From NCBI GenBank assembly GCA_937899725.1, contig CALCCA010000064.1:49169-113168 (forward strand): 64,000 bases of DNA, read 5' to 3'. Origin of the DNA: an uncultured Halomicronema sp. (GTDB lineage: Bacteria; Cyanobacteriota; Cyanobacteriia; Phormidesmidales; Phormidesmidaceae). Each line of letters opens with the position of its first letter. Position 1 is the first letter of the stretch. Below are positions 18,479 through 26,927 of the stretch, piece by piece. The notes beneath the pieces are model-generated. The model ran no database searches, was not told where the DNA came from, and worked only from the letters and a program-made list of their open reading frames with translations. The translations under genes and the position numbers were made by a program.

Positions 18479-20113
18479 ATGGCACAAGCGAACATTACTG
18501 GTGAAATGATCGGGAATTCTTTTCCCCATCCTGATAAATGGAAGTGGTATCACTACTTCACTTTCAACGTTGACCATAAGGTCATCGGCATTCAATATTT
18601 GGTGTCGGCCTTTTTCTTTTATTTGGTCGGTGGAGCGATGGCTTTGGTCATGCGAGCTGAGCTAGCCACTCCCAGTTCTGATCTGGTCGATCCCAATTTT
18701 TACAACGCGTTGCTGACCAACCACGGCACCATCATGATCTTCTTGTGGATTGTGCCGGGGGCGATCGGCGGCTTTGGCAATTATCTCGTGCCTTTGATGA
18801 TTGGCGCCCGAGATATGGCTTTTCCGAAGCTAAATGCCCTCGCGTTTTGGATTACGGTGCCAGCGGGGCTGTTGATTGTGGGCAGCTTCTTTTTTGGCGG
18901 TGCGCAATCTGGCTGGACGTCATATCCACCACTGAGTTTAATCACGGCAAATACCGCTCAATCGATGTGGATTTTGGCGATCGTGTGTGCCGGTACCTCC
19001 TCAATTTTGGGCGCGTTGAATTTCATTATCACGATCTGGAAGATGCGCGTGCCGAGCATGGGCTGGAACGATATGCCCCTGTTTTGCTGGGCGATTCTCG
19101 CCACGTCGCTCTTGGCGCTTTTCTCAACTCCCGTGCTAGCGGCTGGGTTGGTGCTGCTATTGTTTGACATCAACTTTGGCACGTCGTTCTTTCGACCCGA
19201 GAATGGGGGCGATGTAGTGATGTACCAGCATTTGTTCTGGTTCTATTCACACCCGGCGGTATATTTGATGATTTTGCCCATCTTCGGCATTATGTCGGAG
19301 GTGATTCCGGTGCATGCGCGCAAGCCGATTTTTGGCTATAAGGCGATCGCCTACTCGTCACTCACCATTTGCATCATCGGTTTGTTTGTCTGGGTGCACC
19401 ACATGTTTACCAGCGGCACCCCACCGTGGATGCGCATGTTCTTTACGGTCTCAACTCTAATTGTGGCAGTGCCGACGGGGGTCAAAATCTTTAGTTGGGT
19501 CGCCACGTTGTGGGGCGGGAAGATTCGCTATACCAGCGCCATGCTGTTTGCGATCGGGCTGCTGGCGATGTTTGTCTTCGGCGGCCTGAGCGGGGTAACG
19601 CTGGGCACCGCTCCTGTAGACATCCACGTGCACGATACCTACTATGTCGTGGCCCACTTTCATTACGTGCTGTTTGGTGGCTCCGTGTTCGGCATCTATG
19701 CGGGGCTCTATCACTGGTTCCCCAAAATCACCGGACGCATGCTCAACGAACCGCTGGGCAAGGTGCATTTCATCTTGACGTTCATCGGCACTAACCTGAC
19801 CTTTCTGCCGATGCATGAACTGGGTCTCAAAGGCATGCCGCGACGGGTGGCCATGTATGATCCGCAATTTCAGTACATCAACATCATTTGCACGATTGGA
19901 GCCTTCGTTTTAGGTCTCTCGATCTTGCCGTTTTTGATCAATGCCATTTGGAGCTGGAGCAATGGCCCCAAGGCTTCCGGTAACCCCTGGAATGCCAAAA
20001 CCCTCGAGTGGACGACGGACTCGCCACCCATTATCGAAAATTGGGACGTGCTACCCGTGATGACCGAAGGGCCATATGCCTACGGCGAGGAGCCAGCGGA
20101 GGTCTCCTCATAG
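18479..20113 (+). CDS. coxA: Cytochrome c oxidase subunit I
   Basis: The catalytic subunit, which holds low-spin haem and the haem-CuB oxygen-reducing centre. The 544-residue, multi-helix protein has HPAVYLMILP with CuB ligand His258 and the cross-linked Tyr262. It also has the histidine pair in FVWVHHMF, and HDTYYVVAHFHYVLFGG, which carries the haem ligands. In HPAVY the Ala replaces the Glu of the textbook HPEVY motif, as I recall for cyanobacterial enzymes. It lies 167 bp after coxB and 87 bp before coxC on the same strand. Confidence 0.97.
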   Translation: MAQANITGEMIGNSFPHPDKWKWYHYFTFNVDHKVIGIQYLVSAFFFYLVGGAMALVMRAELATPSSDLVDPNFYNALLTNHGTIMIFLWIVPGAIGGFGNYLVPLMIGARDMAFPKLNALAFWITVPAGLLIVGSFFFGGAQSGWTSYPPLSLITANTAQSMWILAIVCAGTSSILGALNFIITIWKMRVPSMGWNDMPLFCWAILATSLLALFSTPVLAAGLVLLLFDINFGTSFFRPENGGDVVMYQHLFWFYSHPAVYLMILPIFGIMSEVIPVHARKPIFGYKAIAYSSLTICIIGLFVWVHHMFTSGTPPWMRMFFTVSTLIVAVPTGVKIFSWVATLWGGKIRYTSAMLFAIGLLAMFVFGGLSGVTLGTAPVDIHVHDTYYVVAHFHYVLFGGSVFGIYAGLYHWFPKITGRMLNEPLGKVHFILTFIGTNLTFLPMHELGLKGMPRRVAMYDPQFQYINIICTIGAFVLGLSILPFLINAIWSWSNGPKASGNPWNAKTLEWTTDSPPIIENWDVLPVMTEGPYAYGEEPAEVSS

Positions 20114-20200
20114 TAGCTATTTCATCGACAGTGGCAGGCTGGTTGACCCGTCTGTCACTGTCTACCCTGATTTCCAAACTCACCTATTCCTGGGAACCTT

Positions 20201-20812
20201 ATGCAAGGCGCAATCGAACCCACTTCTGATACCGCAGCGGTCGCTGAGGCCCACCATGAAGAACATCATGATTTCCGCGTGATTGGCCTGATCACGTTTT
20301 TGTGTTCAGAATTTTTGATGTTTGCGGGCTTCTTTGTCATCTTTTTGGTCTACCGGTCTGCTGCCGCTGAGTGGCCCCCCGAAGAAACCGAAATCGAGCT
20401 GTTGCTGCCAGCGATTAACACGATCATTCTGGTGGCTAGCAGTTTTGTCATTCACTACGGCGATACGGCAGTCAAACAGAACAATGTCAAAGGCCTGCGT
20501 AAGTGGTACGCCATTACCGCCGCGATGGGAGCCATCTTTCTGGCGGGCCAGATTTATGAGTACATGAATCTCGGCTATGGTCTGACGACAAACCTATTTA
20601 GCAACTGCTTTTACTTGCTGACTGGTTTTCATGGCTTGCATGTGTTCATTGGGCTGTTGCTGATTTTGGGTGTGCTGTGGCGATCGCGCCGTGAGGGCCA
20701 CTACGGTGCAGAAAAGCACACGGGCGTGGAAATGGCTGAGATCTATTGGCACTTTGTCGATGTCGTCTGGATCGTGCTGTTCTCAATCATCTATTTGCTG
20801 ACGCTCGTTTAG
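20201..20812 (+). CDS. coxC: Cytochrome c oxidase subunit III
   Basis: Subunit III of the aa3-type oxidase, a five- to seven-helix membrane protein that stabilises subunit I. The 203-residue length fits the short bacterial form. Family signatures include FLCSEFLMFAGFFVIFLVYR near the N-terminus, GFHGLHVFIGLLLILGVLW in the second half and IYWHFVDVVWIVLFSIIYL at the end. It completes coxBAC. Confidence 0.95.
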   Translation: MQGAIEPTSDTAAVAEAHHEEHHDFRVIGLITFLCSEFLMFAGFFVIFLVYRSAAAEWPPEETEIELLLPAINTIILVASSFVIHYGDTAVKQNNVKGLRKWYAITAAMGAIFLAGQIYEYMNLGYGLTTNLFSNCFYLLTGFHGLHVFIGLLLILGVLWRSRREGHYGAEKHTGVEMAEIYWHFVDVVWIVLFSIIYLLTLV

Positions 20813-20948
20813 CCTGACTGAAATTCAATCGGTCAGGTCAAGATAGGGTTGATCATAATCTTTGTGGCTTTGGTGAAATAGAGTTTTGCCGAAGCCTTTT
20901 TCCATAATTTTGGGGCGACAGAATTTATAAGGTCGGAAAGCAATTCTG

Positions 20949-21063
20949 TTAGGGACTGGATATTGCTGAATTCTGCCATCCCTGCATTGGTTGAATATCG
21001 TCAAGAATAGAGACGATTAGGGCAGAACCGGAAGTTGCCTTCATCCTCGTTGAACATCGTCAT
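20949..21063 (+). repeat. Two imperfect direct repeats of about 50 bp
   Basis: Units at about 20949-21004 and 21017-21063 both begin TTAGGG, carry TTGCC/CATCC-like segments and end TTGAA(T/C)ATCGTCA. They differ by small indels. No open frame spans them. They lie just before dispersed-repeat copy B. Confidence 0.4.
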
Positions 21064-21070
21064 GGTGTGT

Positions 21071-21150
21071 ATAGCAGAAGGCGGAATGCAGAAGTCGGAA
21101 GTCAGAATTGAAAAGCCTATTTGATGGTGCTTTCAGGCATTTGAGGTGAC
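21071..21150 (+). repeat. Dispersed repeat, copy B
   Basis: Head GGAATGCAGAAGTCGGAAG, middle TTGAAAAGCC, tail TTTCAGGCATTTGAGGTGAC. It matches copy C at 45158-45236 most closely. Its right end runs into the 3' end of the truncated minus-strand gene at 21133-21333. Confidence 0.6.
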
Positions 21151-21333
21151 CTGATCAAACTGCAGCTTGCTATAGTTACCGTCGTGGGCGATCGCGACCT
21201 GAGCGGTATGGTTGTAAAGCTCCGCATTGGCTCCCCCAACATAAAGACCAGGAAAGGCCCAAGCGCTCGGCACTTTGCCAAAGACTAGGGCGATCGCGAA
21301 CAAAACCAGTAACCAACTTTGCCAGCGTCTCAT
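21133..21333 (-). pseudogene. Truncated exported DUF2330-like protein
   Basis: A 66-residue frame that starts with a clear signal peptide (basic MRRWQ, hydrophobic core, cleavage near SAWA). It continues FPGLYVGGANAELYNHTAQV, which resembles the mature N-terminus of DUF2330 exported proteins (usually several hundred residues). The similarity stops after about SKLQF, and the last codons (DQVTSNA) come from the right end of dispersed-repeat copy B. I therefore read it as a gene cut short at the repeat. The DUF2330 match is from memory and moderate. A genuine tiny exported protein is the alternative. Confidence 0.5.
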
Positions 21334-21385
21334 CAGTATGCCTTAGTCGTTAAGGATCATCAGAATGCTGATTAACCAGCGGTGT

Positions 21386-23608
21386 CTAAAACTCAACTGG
21401 CGTAACCACAGGAATCCGCTCCACCTTTTCAGAGGCCGGATCATACTGGCCATTCTCTTCTACATCTAAAATGTCTTCTCGCTGTTGGGCGGTCGCCAGC
21501 GCGACATCGGCACCATTGATAACGGCCCCCAAGATCCGAACATCTTCTTTCTCTTCGAGTTCTTCTAGCATGGCCTTTAACACTGGCTTTTTCGTATAGT
21601 TGGGGCGACTCACAATCACCATGCCATCCGTTTTGGGCTCCAGTAAAATGGCATCATTGCTACCGACAAAGTGAGGTGCATCGAACACCACAAAGTCGAA
21701 TCTCGCTTTCGCATCCTGAAGAAAACGGGACATTTCGCTGGAATCAAGAATTGCCGCCGGATTGCTCTGAGGCCCAGGACTGGGTGTGATGTAGAGGTTG
21801 GCCACATAGGGCACCATCTTGAGCGGCTCCGAAAGCCGCCCGCCGTAATAGCGCAGCGGTTCAAGCGTCGATTCATGGTCAGGCTGCACCCCCAGTCGAG
21901 CGGACTGAGAACCCCTTCTGAAGTCCATTTCGACAATCAATGTGCGACGTCCAGCCCGCGCAGAGGCGATACCCAAGTTGTAAGCCGTGGTAGTTTTGCC
22001 TTCTTGGACAGAACTACTGGTTACCAGAACAGTTTTGGGTACCTGCCCTTCATTGATCGTCAGACCAGAAATTTGAATGTTGCTGCGCAAGCGTTCATAA
22101 ATGTCCGCACAGGGATGGTTGGCATCCGTCATAAGCACTGGATAGCTACGCCGAGGGTTGGTGGCAGGCACAATTCCCAGCAAAGGAATATCTTGATCGT
22201 CGAACAGATTTTCGAGATCCTCGAAAATCCGAATCGTTGGATCAAGCATATCGAGCAGATACACAATGCCACCGCCCAGTCCTAAGCCCACCAGTGAACC
22301 AATGAGTAAAATCACAATGGGATTCGTTGGGGTTTCAACCGGCAATGGTGAGGTAGACGGTGGACTAGCCACAGATAGGCTGCTGACCGTTTCGGCTTCA
22401 GCAGCTTCAGCGTCAATCCGCTTGGCCTGTACCTGGTCATATAAGGCTCGTTTTAACGCCACCTGCTGAGCTAAGCGATCGCGCTCTAGCTGTTTGTTCG
22501 GTAAGCGAGCATAGGCCTCTCGCAGCTGCACTTCTGACTGTTGCAGCACTTGCTGCTGCGTAATCAAAGCATCACGTTGAGTATCCAGCCCCACCAGTTG
22601 GTCAGCTAATGCCGCCCTAGCCGGATCTAAATTGCTGTTTTGACGGACGGCATTAGCACTCGGCAGGGCGGCCAACCGGCCCCCGCCGCCGATGAGCTCA
22701 GCGGCGCGCGCGCTCAGCTGTTGGTTAAAGACACTTAAATTGTTCTGCAGCTCAATCATGGTGGGATGAGCCGGGCGCAAATCTTTGGACAAGATTTGCA
22801 ACTGCGATTCGACATCATAAATTTGGGCCCGCAGTTGAGCCAGAATGGGATCGGCGCTTAAGGCTGATGACGCGTAAGCGGCCTCAGGAGAGAGTCCCAA
22901 TCGTGCCTGCAGGTTTTGCATTTGAGCATCAATGCCTGCTAGCGTGATCAGGTTTTGCCGCCGCTGATTTTGGCTGCTTGAGATGGCGGTCAGCAAACTG
23001 CCATCCAATGCAGCTTGAATGGCAGGCCCTTCCAGGCGATCGTAGGCTTCCAGCGCCTGTTCTGCTTCTCTGAGTTCAGTCTCAATATCAGGCAATCGCT
23101 CATTTAAGGCCGATACGATGGTCCCTAAACGAGCCCGGTTGGTTACCCGACTCAGCTCTACCATGCCCTGAAACAAAACCGATAAAACCGCTTCAGCTTC
23201 TTCCGGATCGCCAGCGGTGTATCCCACGTTCACGCTCTGTAGGGCACCGCCTTCTTCCCCAGCCGTTTTGATATTGATATTAGTATTTTCACGGATTTCG
23301 TTCGGCGCTATTTCGAGCCCTCCGGCAGCTAACTGGGTCGCTACTTGCTCCAGCAAAATATCGGCCAACAAAAAATCTCTAGTGATAATTCCTTGACCTT
23401 GCTGCTGCAGCTCGACCCCAGTAGTGGTGAACGAAACCACTGGGGTATTTTGCACCAAGACCCCTTCTGACTTGAATTTCTCTTCGATCGTCGGTTCCTG
23501 TAAGGCAAAGAGACTTGAAACTCCCACAGTGCCTAGAAAAGCGGCTAGCCCTACCCATTTATATCTTTTGAGAGCTAGACCATACCGTTTGAGGAGAGGC
23601 ATTACCAT
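21386..23608 (-). CDS. Wzc-like polysaccharide co-polymerase with BY-kinase domain
   Basis: A 740-residue inner-membrane protein that controls exopolysaccharide chain length and export. The N-terminal Wzz-type region has a first membrane helix at about 15-35. A long periplasmic coiled-coil region follows, and a second membrane helix lies near 430-450 after a Pro-rich stretch. The cytoplasmic C-terminal ATPase domain has Walker A (SSVQEGKTTTAYNLG, Lys538), Walker A' (TLIVEMDFRR) and Walker B (FDFVVFDAP). The usual tyrosine-rich tail is missing: the end (EENGQYDPASEKVERIPVV) holds a single Tyr, so autophosphorylation may be reduced or different. It is the last gene of the minus-strand operon that starts at the DegT gene. 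ATGs at 23608 and 23602 are equivalent choices. Confidence 0.9.
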   Translation of the reverse strand: MVMPLLKRYGLALKRYKWVGLAAFLGTVGVSSLFALQEPTIEEKFKSEGVLVQNTPVVSFTTTGVELQQQGQGIITRDFLLADILLEQVATQLAAGGLEIAPNEIRENTNINIKTAGEEGGALQSVNVGYTAGDPEEAEAVLSVLFQGMVELSRVTNRARLGTIVSALNERLPDIETELREAEQALEAYDRLEGPAIQAALDGSLLTAISSSQNQRRQNLITLAGIDAQMQNLQARLGLSPEAAYASSALSADPILAQLRAQIYDVESQLQILSKDLRPAHPTMIELQNNLSVFNQQLSARAAELIGGGGRLAALPSANAVRQNSNLDPARAALADQLVGLDTQRDALITQQQVLQQSEVQLREAYARLPNKQLERDRLAQQVALKRALYDQVQAKRIDAEAAEAETVSSLSVASPPSTSPLPVETPTNPIVILLIGSLVGLGLGGGIVYLLDMLDPTIRIFEDLENLFDDQDIPLLGIVPATNPRRSYPVLMTDANHPCADIYERLRSNIQISGLTINEGQVPKTVLVTSSSVQEGKTTTAYNLGIASARAGRRTLIVEMDFRRGSQSARLGVQPDHESTLEPLRYYGGRLSEPLKMVPYVANLYITPSPGPQSNPAAILDSSEMSRFLQDAKARFDFVVFDAPHFVGSNDAILLEPKTDGMVIVSRPNYTKKPVLKAMLEELEEKEDVRILGAVINGADVALATAQQREDILDVEENGQYDPASEKVERIPVVTPVEF

Positions 23609-23676
23609 GACTACGACCGCAAGATAGAAGGGGCAACAATTTTAGACGAACGTCAGAACTCGACTAAGGCTCATCG

Positions 23677-25128
23677 TTAGGGGCCAAATAAGCTCTCGCT
23701 GGAATTGGCTAACTCGTCAAAGAAGAGTAAAAACCCTAGAACATCCCTGAATGGCTGAGTAAAGGTATTTAAAGCATAAGTCAATTTAGCGAGCACTGTG
23801 CGGTTAACGATGATCACATCATTCTCCTGCAGCGGTGGGTTTTCCGAGGGAATACCACGAAAAGCTTCGTTGCCATCAAGCGTAGTTGTGACCGCGCGAC
23901 CCGCCTCTTCATCAAATCGAATCAACGCCACCTCACCTAGGTTGGAAGTGTCGGGATTCAAACTGGCTCGAACCAGCGCATCGGCAAACCGACTTCCGTT
24001 AGGCAGATCGAGCGCTGTGAGTGAACCAGAAGTTGCCCCGCCTAGATTGCCGCTGCCGTAGTTCAAAAAACGAACGGTAATAATCGGTGTCGCCAGGGTG
24101 GAGCGCGATACCAACTCTCGGTCATAGTCGTCTAAAGCTGCTGGGTCGAGCCGTTCTACCAAGATCACATCACCATCTTGTAACGCCACGTTCGGCAGTT
24201 CCTGCCCTTCCTTTAGAGGAGTGAAAAGGTCAATAGTTTGTTCCAAGAGCTGCCCGTTGGGTAAGCGCCGTTGCACCAAAACTGAGCGCAAGTCAGCGGT
24301 TCCGGTCGTGCCACCGGCGGTCAACAGCGCCGCAGAAATTTGTGGCGCCCCTAAGGGGTAATAACCTGGCCGCACAACTTCGCCTAAAATCGTCACCTCA
24401 ACACCTCGCTGCGCCACCAGCGTCACACTCACGTCGGGATCGACGACGTACTGGTTATAGATTTGGCTAATCAGACTTTCGGTTTCTTGTATGGTCAGTC
24501 CGTTAAAGGTGGTCACTCCTTGTAGCGGCACAATCACATTGCCTTGGATATCCAGCGTGGCTTGAAAGCTCAAGTCAGGAAATTGACGGACATTGACGAA
24601 GAATGAGTCGCCTGGTCCCAGTCGGTAGGTATCAAAATCAGGCGGTTGTTGCGTGCCCAGAAGGCTGTCTAAAAACGGGTTGGCGGCGGGTGACGGCGCT
24701 GGCAGGGTTGGCACTTGGGTGGGATTGGCGCGCGGTAGAGGCGCTGTGTAGTCCGGATCAGGTGTCAGCTCGGCAGTGGGCGTGAGGTGAGGCTCAACGT
24801 CAGCGGGCGCTGATTGCTCTATGACGGGAGCAGGCGGTTCATCGGCGAGCTGTAGCGGTACCGATTCCGCAAGGTCAGATGGTGCTGTCGGAGCGGCTAG
24901 ATTTTGGTCTGAAGCTGAGTGGTGGTCTAGGGGCGAATCGGCTTCGGCAATCGGCTCCGGCACAGTTGAGAGCAGACTATCCTCGACAGGGACATCAGTC
25001 ATCGCTCCGATCGCGGCGGTCGCGCCCAGGCAAAACAAGGCAGCAGAAACCGCCCCTGAACTGGCGTAGTAAGCCAGCCTCAGCCATTGAACATGAAACT
25101 TAGAGTCCTTCGCAGGCATATCAATCAT
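23677..25128 (-). CDS. Wza-like polysaccharide export protein (Poly_export/SLBB)
   Basis: An outer-membrane-directed polysaccharide export protein of 483 residues. A hydrophobic segment near residues 15-40 acts as signal or anchor. A Pro/Ala-rich low-complexity spacer follows to about residue 160. Then come the Poly_export domain (YRLGPGDSFFVNVRQFPDL onward) and SLBB-type beta-grasp repeats (GEVVRPGYYPLG, then RSVLVQRRLPNG). The partner is the Wzc-like protein encoded 68 bp downstream. No lipobox cysteine is apparent, unlike E. coli Wza. ATGs at 25128 and 25119 are both possible. Confidence 0.88.
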   Translation of the reverse strand: MIDMPAKDSKFHVQWLRLAYYASSGAVSAALFCLGATAAIGAMTDVPVEDSLLSTVPEPIAEADSPLDHHSASDQNLAAPTAPSDLAESVPLQLADEPPAPVIEQSAPADVEPHLTPTAELTPDPDYTAPLPRANPTQVPTLPAPSPAANPFLDSLLGTQQPPDFDTYRLGPGDSFFVNVRQFPDLSFQATLDIQGNVIVPLQGVTTFNGLTIQETESLISQIYNQYVVDPDVSVTLVAQRGVEVTILGEVVRPGYYPLGAPQISAALLTAGGTTGTADLRSVLVQRRLPNGQLLEQTIDLFTPLKEGQELPNVALQDGDVILVERLDPAALDDYDRELVSRSTLATPIITVRFLNYGSGNLGGATSGSLTALDLPNGSRFADALVRASLNPDTSNLGEVALIRFDEEAGRAVTTTLDGNEAFRGIPSENPPLQENDVIIVNRTVLAKLTYALNTFTQPFRDVLGFLLFFDELANSSESLFGP

Positions 25129-25267
25129 GAGTGACGGCTCAAAATCACTGTGAAGTCAAACAACAAACGTCATCGCCCCATTTAAGCACAGTGACTTCTT
25201 CTCTATATTTTCAGCGTCACCACAAATGGTCGGGATACTCCGGGCGCAATCTAACAGACCCATTTGC

Positions 25268-25990
25268 TTATTCGATGATCAAAGCGGACTCAAGCAAGCT
25301 CTGCTGGACTGTTTCAGCGATAGCCGTCATCTGCTCAGTGTGGCCGCGAATATCACCCACCGGCTCAATCGGGAGCAAAATGCTGACTGCGACCCAGGGC
25401 ATCCGCTCTCGCTGCTGCCACTGCTGCCTTTGATCAGCCCAAAACCACTTGCCTGGGGCATAATGGCCGCCAGTGGGCCAGGCATACCACTGCATGACCG
25501 CAAAGGTATTTCTACCATCGAGAGCCCGAAAGTATTGAGTTGTTATCTTGACCGGCTGCCCCTCAGCGGGCACTGAAAATCGCACCACCTGCCGGTCGTT
25601 GATCTGCCAGCTCTGAGAGCCTTGCATATCGACCCATTCCACTTCCGGCTGTTGATCCGCAGACATTTGCGGCCGCATTAACAAGCCAAATGTCGAACCA
25701 GGTCCATCGGTTCCGCCACTTGCCAGCTGATACTCAGCGAGACTCCAAGGACGCCGACCAATGCGCACTTCTTGGTGTGAAGACGACTCCCATCCCGGTA
25801 GCGCCAGCGGCGCTTTGAGGAGTGATTTGATCTCAGTGGTGTCGGCAACTGGCAGTGGCGTGCTCCACGGCCACTGCCCGCCGATGTAACCGGGTAAGGT
25901 GACCATCGCGACTAGCGCTGCGAGCATGATAACGAGAACCCACTGAACCACGGACTTAGGCCTAGGAATTGGCTTCACAGCTTCTGACAT
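25268..25990 (-). CDS. Cyanoexosortase B-associated protein (EpsI-like)
   Basis: A 240-residue protein with one N-terminal membrane helix (about 15-35, WVLVIMLAALVAMVTLP) and a periplasmic domain. Position and pattern match the cyanoexosortase-associated proteins related to EpsI: LPGWESSSHQEVRIG, then WVDMQGSQSWQIN and VMQWYAWPTGGHYAPGKWF. It lies 30 bp downstream of the exosortase gene. EpsI-like proteins are encoded with, or fused to, exosortases and are needed for exopolysaccharide production, but their biochemical activity is not established. The assignment rests largely on context. Confidence 0.75.
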   Translation of the reverse strand: MSEAVKPIPRPKSVVQWVLVIMLAALVAMVTLPGYIGGQWPWSTPLPVADTTEIKSLLKAPLALPGWESSSHQEVRIGRRPWSLAEYQLASGGTDGPGSTFGLLMRPQMSADQQPEVEWVDMQGSQSWQINDRQVVRFSVPAEGQPVKITTQYFRALDGRNTFAVMQWYAWPTGGHYAPGKWFWADQRQQWQQRERMPWVAVSILLPIEPVGDIRGHTEQMTAIAETVQQSLLESALIIE

Positions 25991-26020
25991 GATGGCGGTT
26001 TCCTGAACGATAGGTAACGT

Positions 26021-26923
26021 CTAAACAATTGACTGGTTATTGGTTGCGAAAGAAAACTGCTCCGGTACGTACTGTTGGATCAAGCGCAAGATGAAAATAA
26101 GGGAGACAAGCAATATGGCTGAATACAGGTCGCCGCCCCAGCTATCATGCAGCCAGACAAATGCCGCTTCATTGTCGGTACCGTGAAAGTAGCTCAACAG
26201 AGTGTTGCGAATGATGTTGCCCACAACGCTGACGCCGACAGTCGCGGCCAAAAAGATGCTGGTTCTAAGACGGGAAGGCCAAACTCGATTCCAGTAAATC
26301 AGCATTAAAGCTACATAGAGGCTGGTAAATAGCATTTTGAGGCCAGCGCAGTGGGGCGCGACTTCGACCATGCGATCGTTCACTCGCAGATAGATTTGAT
26401 CGACCGTCACATCGATCCCCCCCTGCATTAATAAAAAACCGGCGACGGCAGCGATAAAGCGCTGTAGTGGCAGGATGTAGGGCTCGATTAAATAAGGGAG
26501 CTGACTGGGTGTCGCCAGCACGACTAAGGCTAGCGGAAAGCCCATCAGTTTTAAGCCTGGTAAACCTTTGAGGCTGAGACAGAGACCGGCCAGCATCAGC
26601 GGCAACGAAATATTCATCCAATCAGATAGCTGACTCAGATACAGAGCACTACTCAGGGCCAGCAGCCCAAAGCCCGCTGGGTGAAATTGCTCGGGGAGTC
26701 GTTGCCACTGCGGACGTTGGCTCCAGGCGATGTAAGCCGCAAACGGCAGACCGATCATGCCATGACTGAAATACTCGTGCTGAATGCTAATCGATTTGTT
26801 GAGCCAGCCATCAACCCAATGCCACAGCAACGGGCCATACATCAAGACCAATAAGCCGATCAGAGCCATCGATTGGGGTGACAGTGATAAACGGTTTTTA
26901 GAGGATGGAATACTAATAGACAT
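26021..26923 (-). CDS. Cyanoexosortase B
   Basis: A polytopic membrane protein of 300 residues of the exosortase/archaeosortase family, thought to cleave proteins at a C-terminal PEP-CTERM signal during export. The three conserved catalytic residues are visible: Cys192 (APHCAGLKM), Arg239 (GNIIRNTL) and His259 (VWLHDSWGG). The N-terminal EYFSHGMIGLPFAAY is characteristic of the cyanobacterial type. The gene starts four bases after the DegT stop, so co-translation is likely. No PEP-CTERM substrate is encoded in this window, so targets must lie elsewhere. Confidence 0.9.
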   Translation of the reverse strand: MSISIPSSKNRLSLSPQSMALIGLLVLMYGPLLWHWVDGWLNKSISIQHEYFSHGMIGLPFAAYIAWSQRPQWQRLPEQFHPAGFGLLALSSALYLSQLSDWMNISLPLMLAGLCLSLKGLPGLKLMGFPLALVVLATPSQLPYLIEPYILPLQRFIAAVAGFLLMQGGIDVTVDQIYLRVNDRMVEVAPHCAGLKMLFTSLYVALMLIYWNRVWPSRLRTSIFLAATVGVSVVGNIIRNTLLSYFHGTDNEAAFVWLHDSWGGDLYSAILLVSLIFILRLIQQYVPEQFSFATNNQSIV

Positions 26924-26927
26924 AAAT

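Noticed and set aside
20813..20837. CCTGAC/GTCAGG hairpin after coxC
   Set aside because: Only a 6-bp stem with a long loop and no T-run; too weak to call a terminator.
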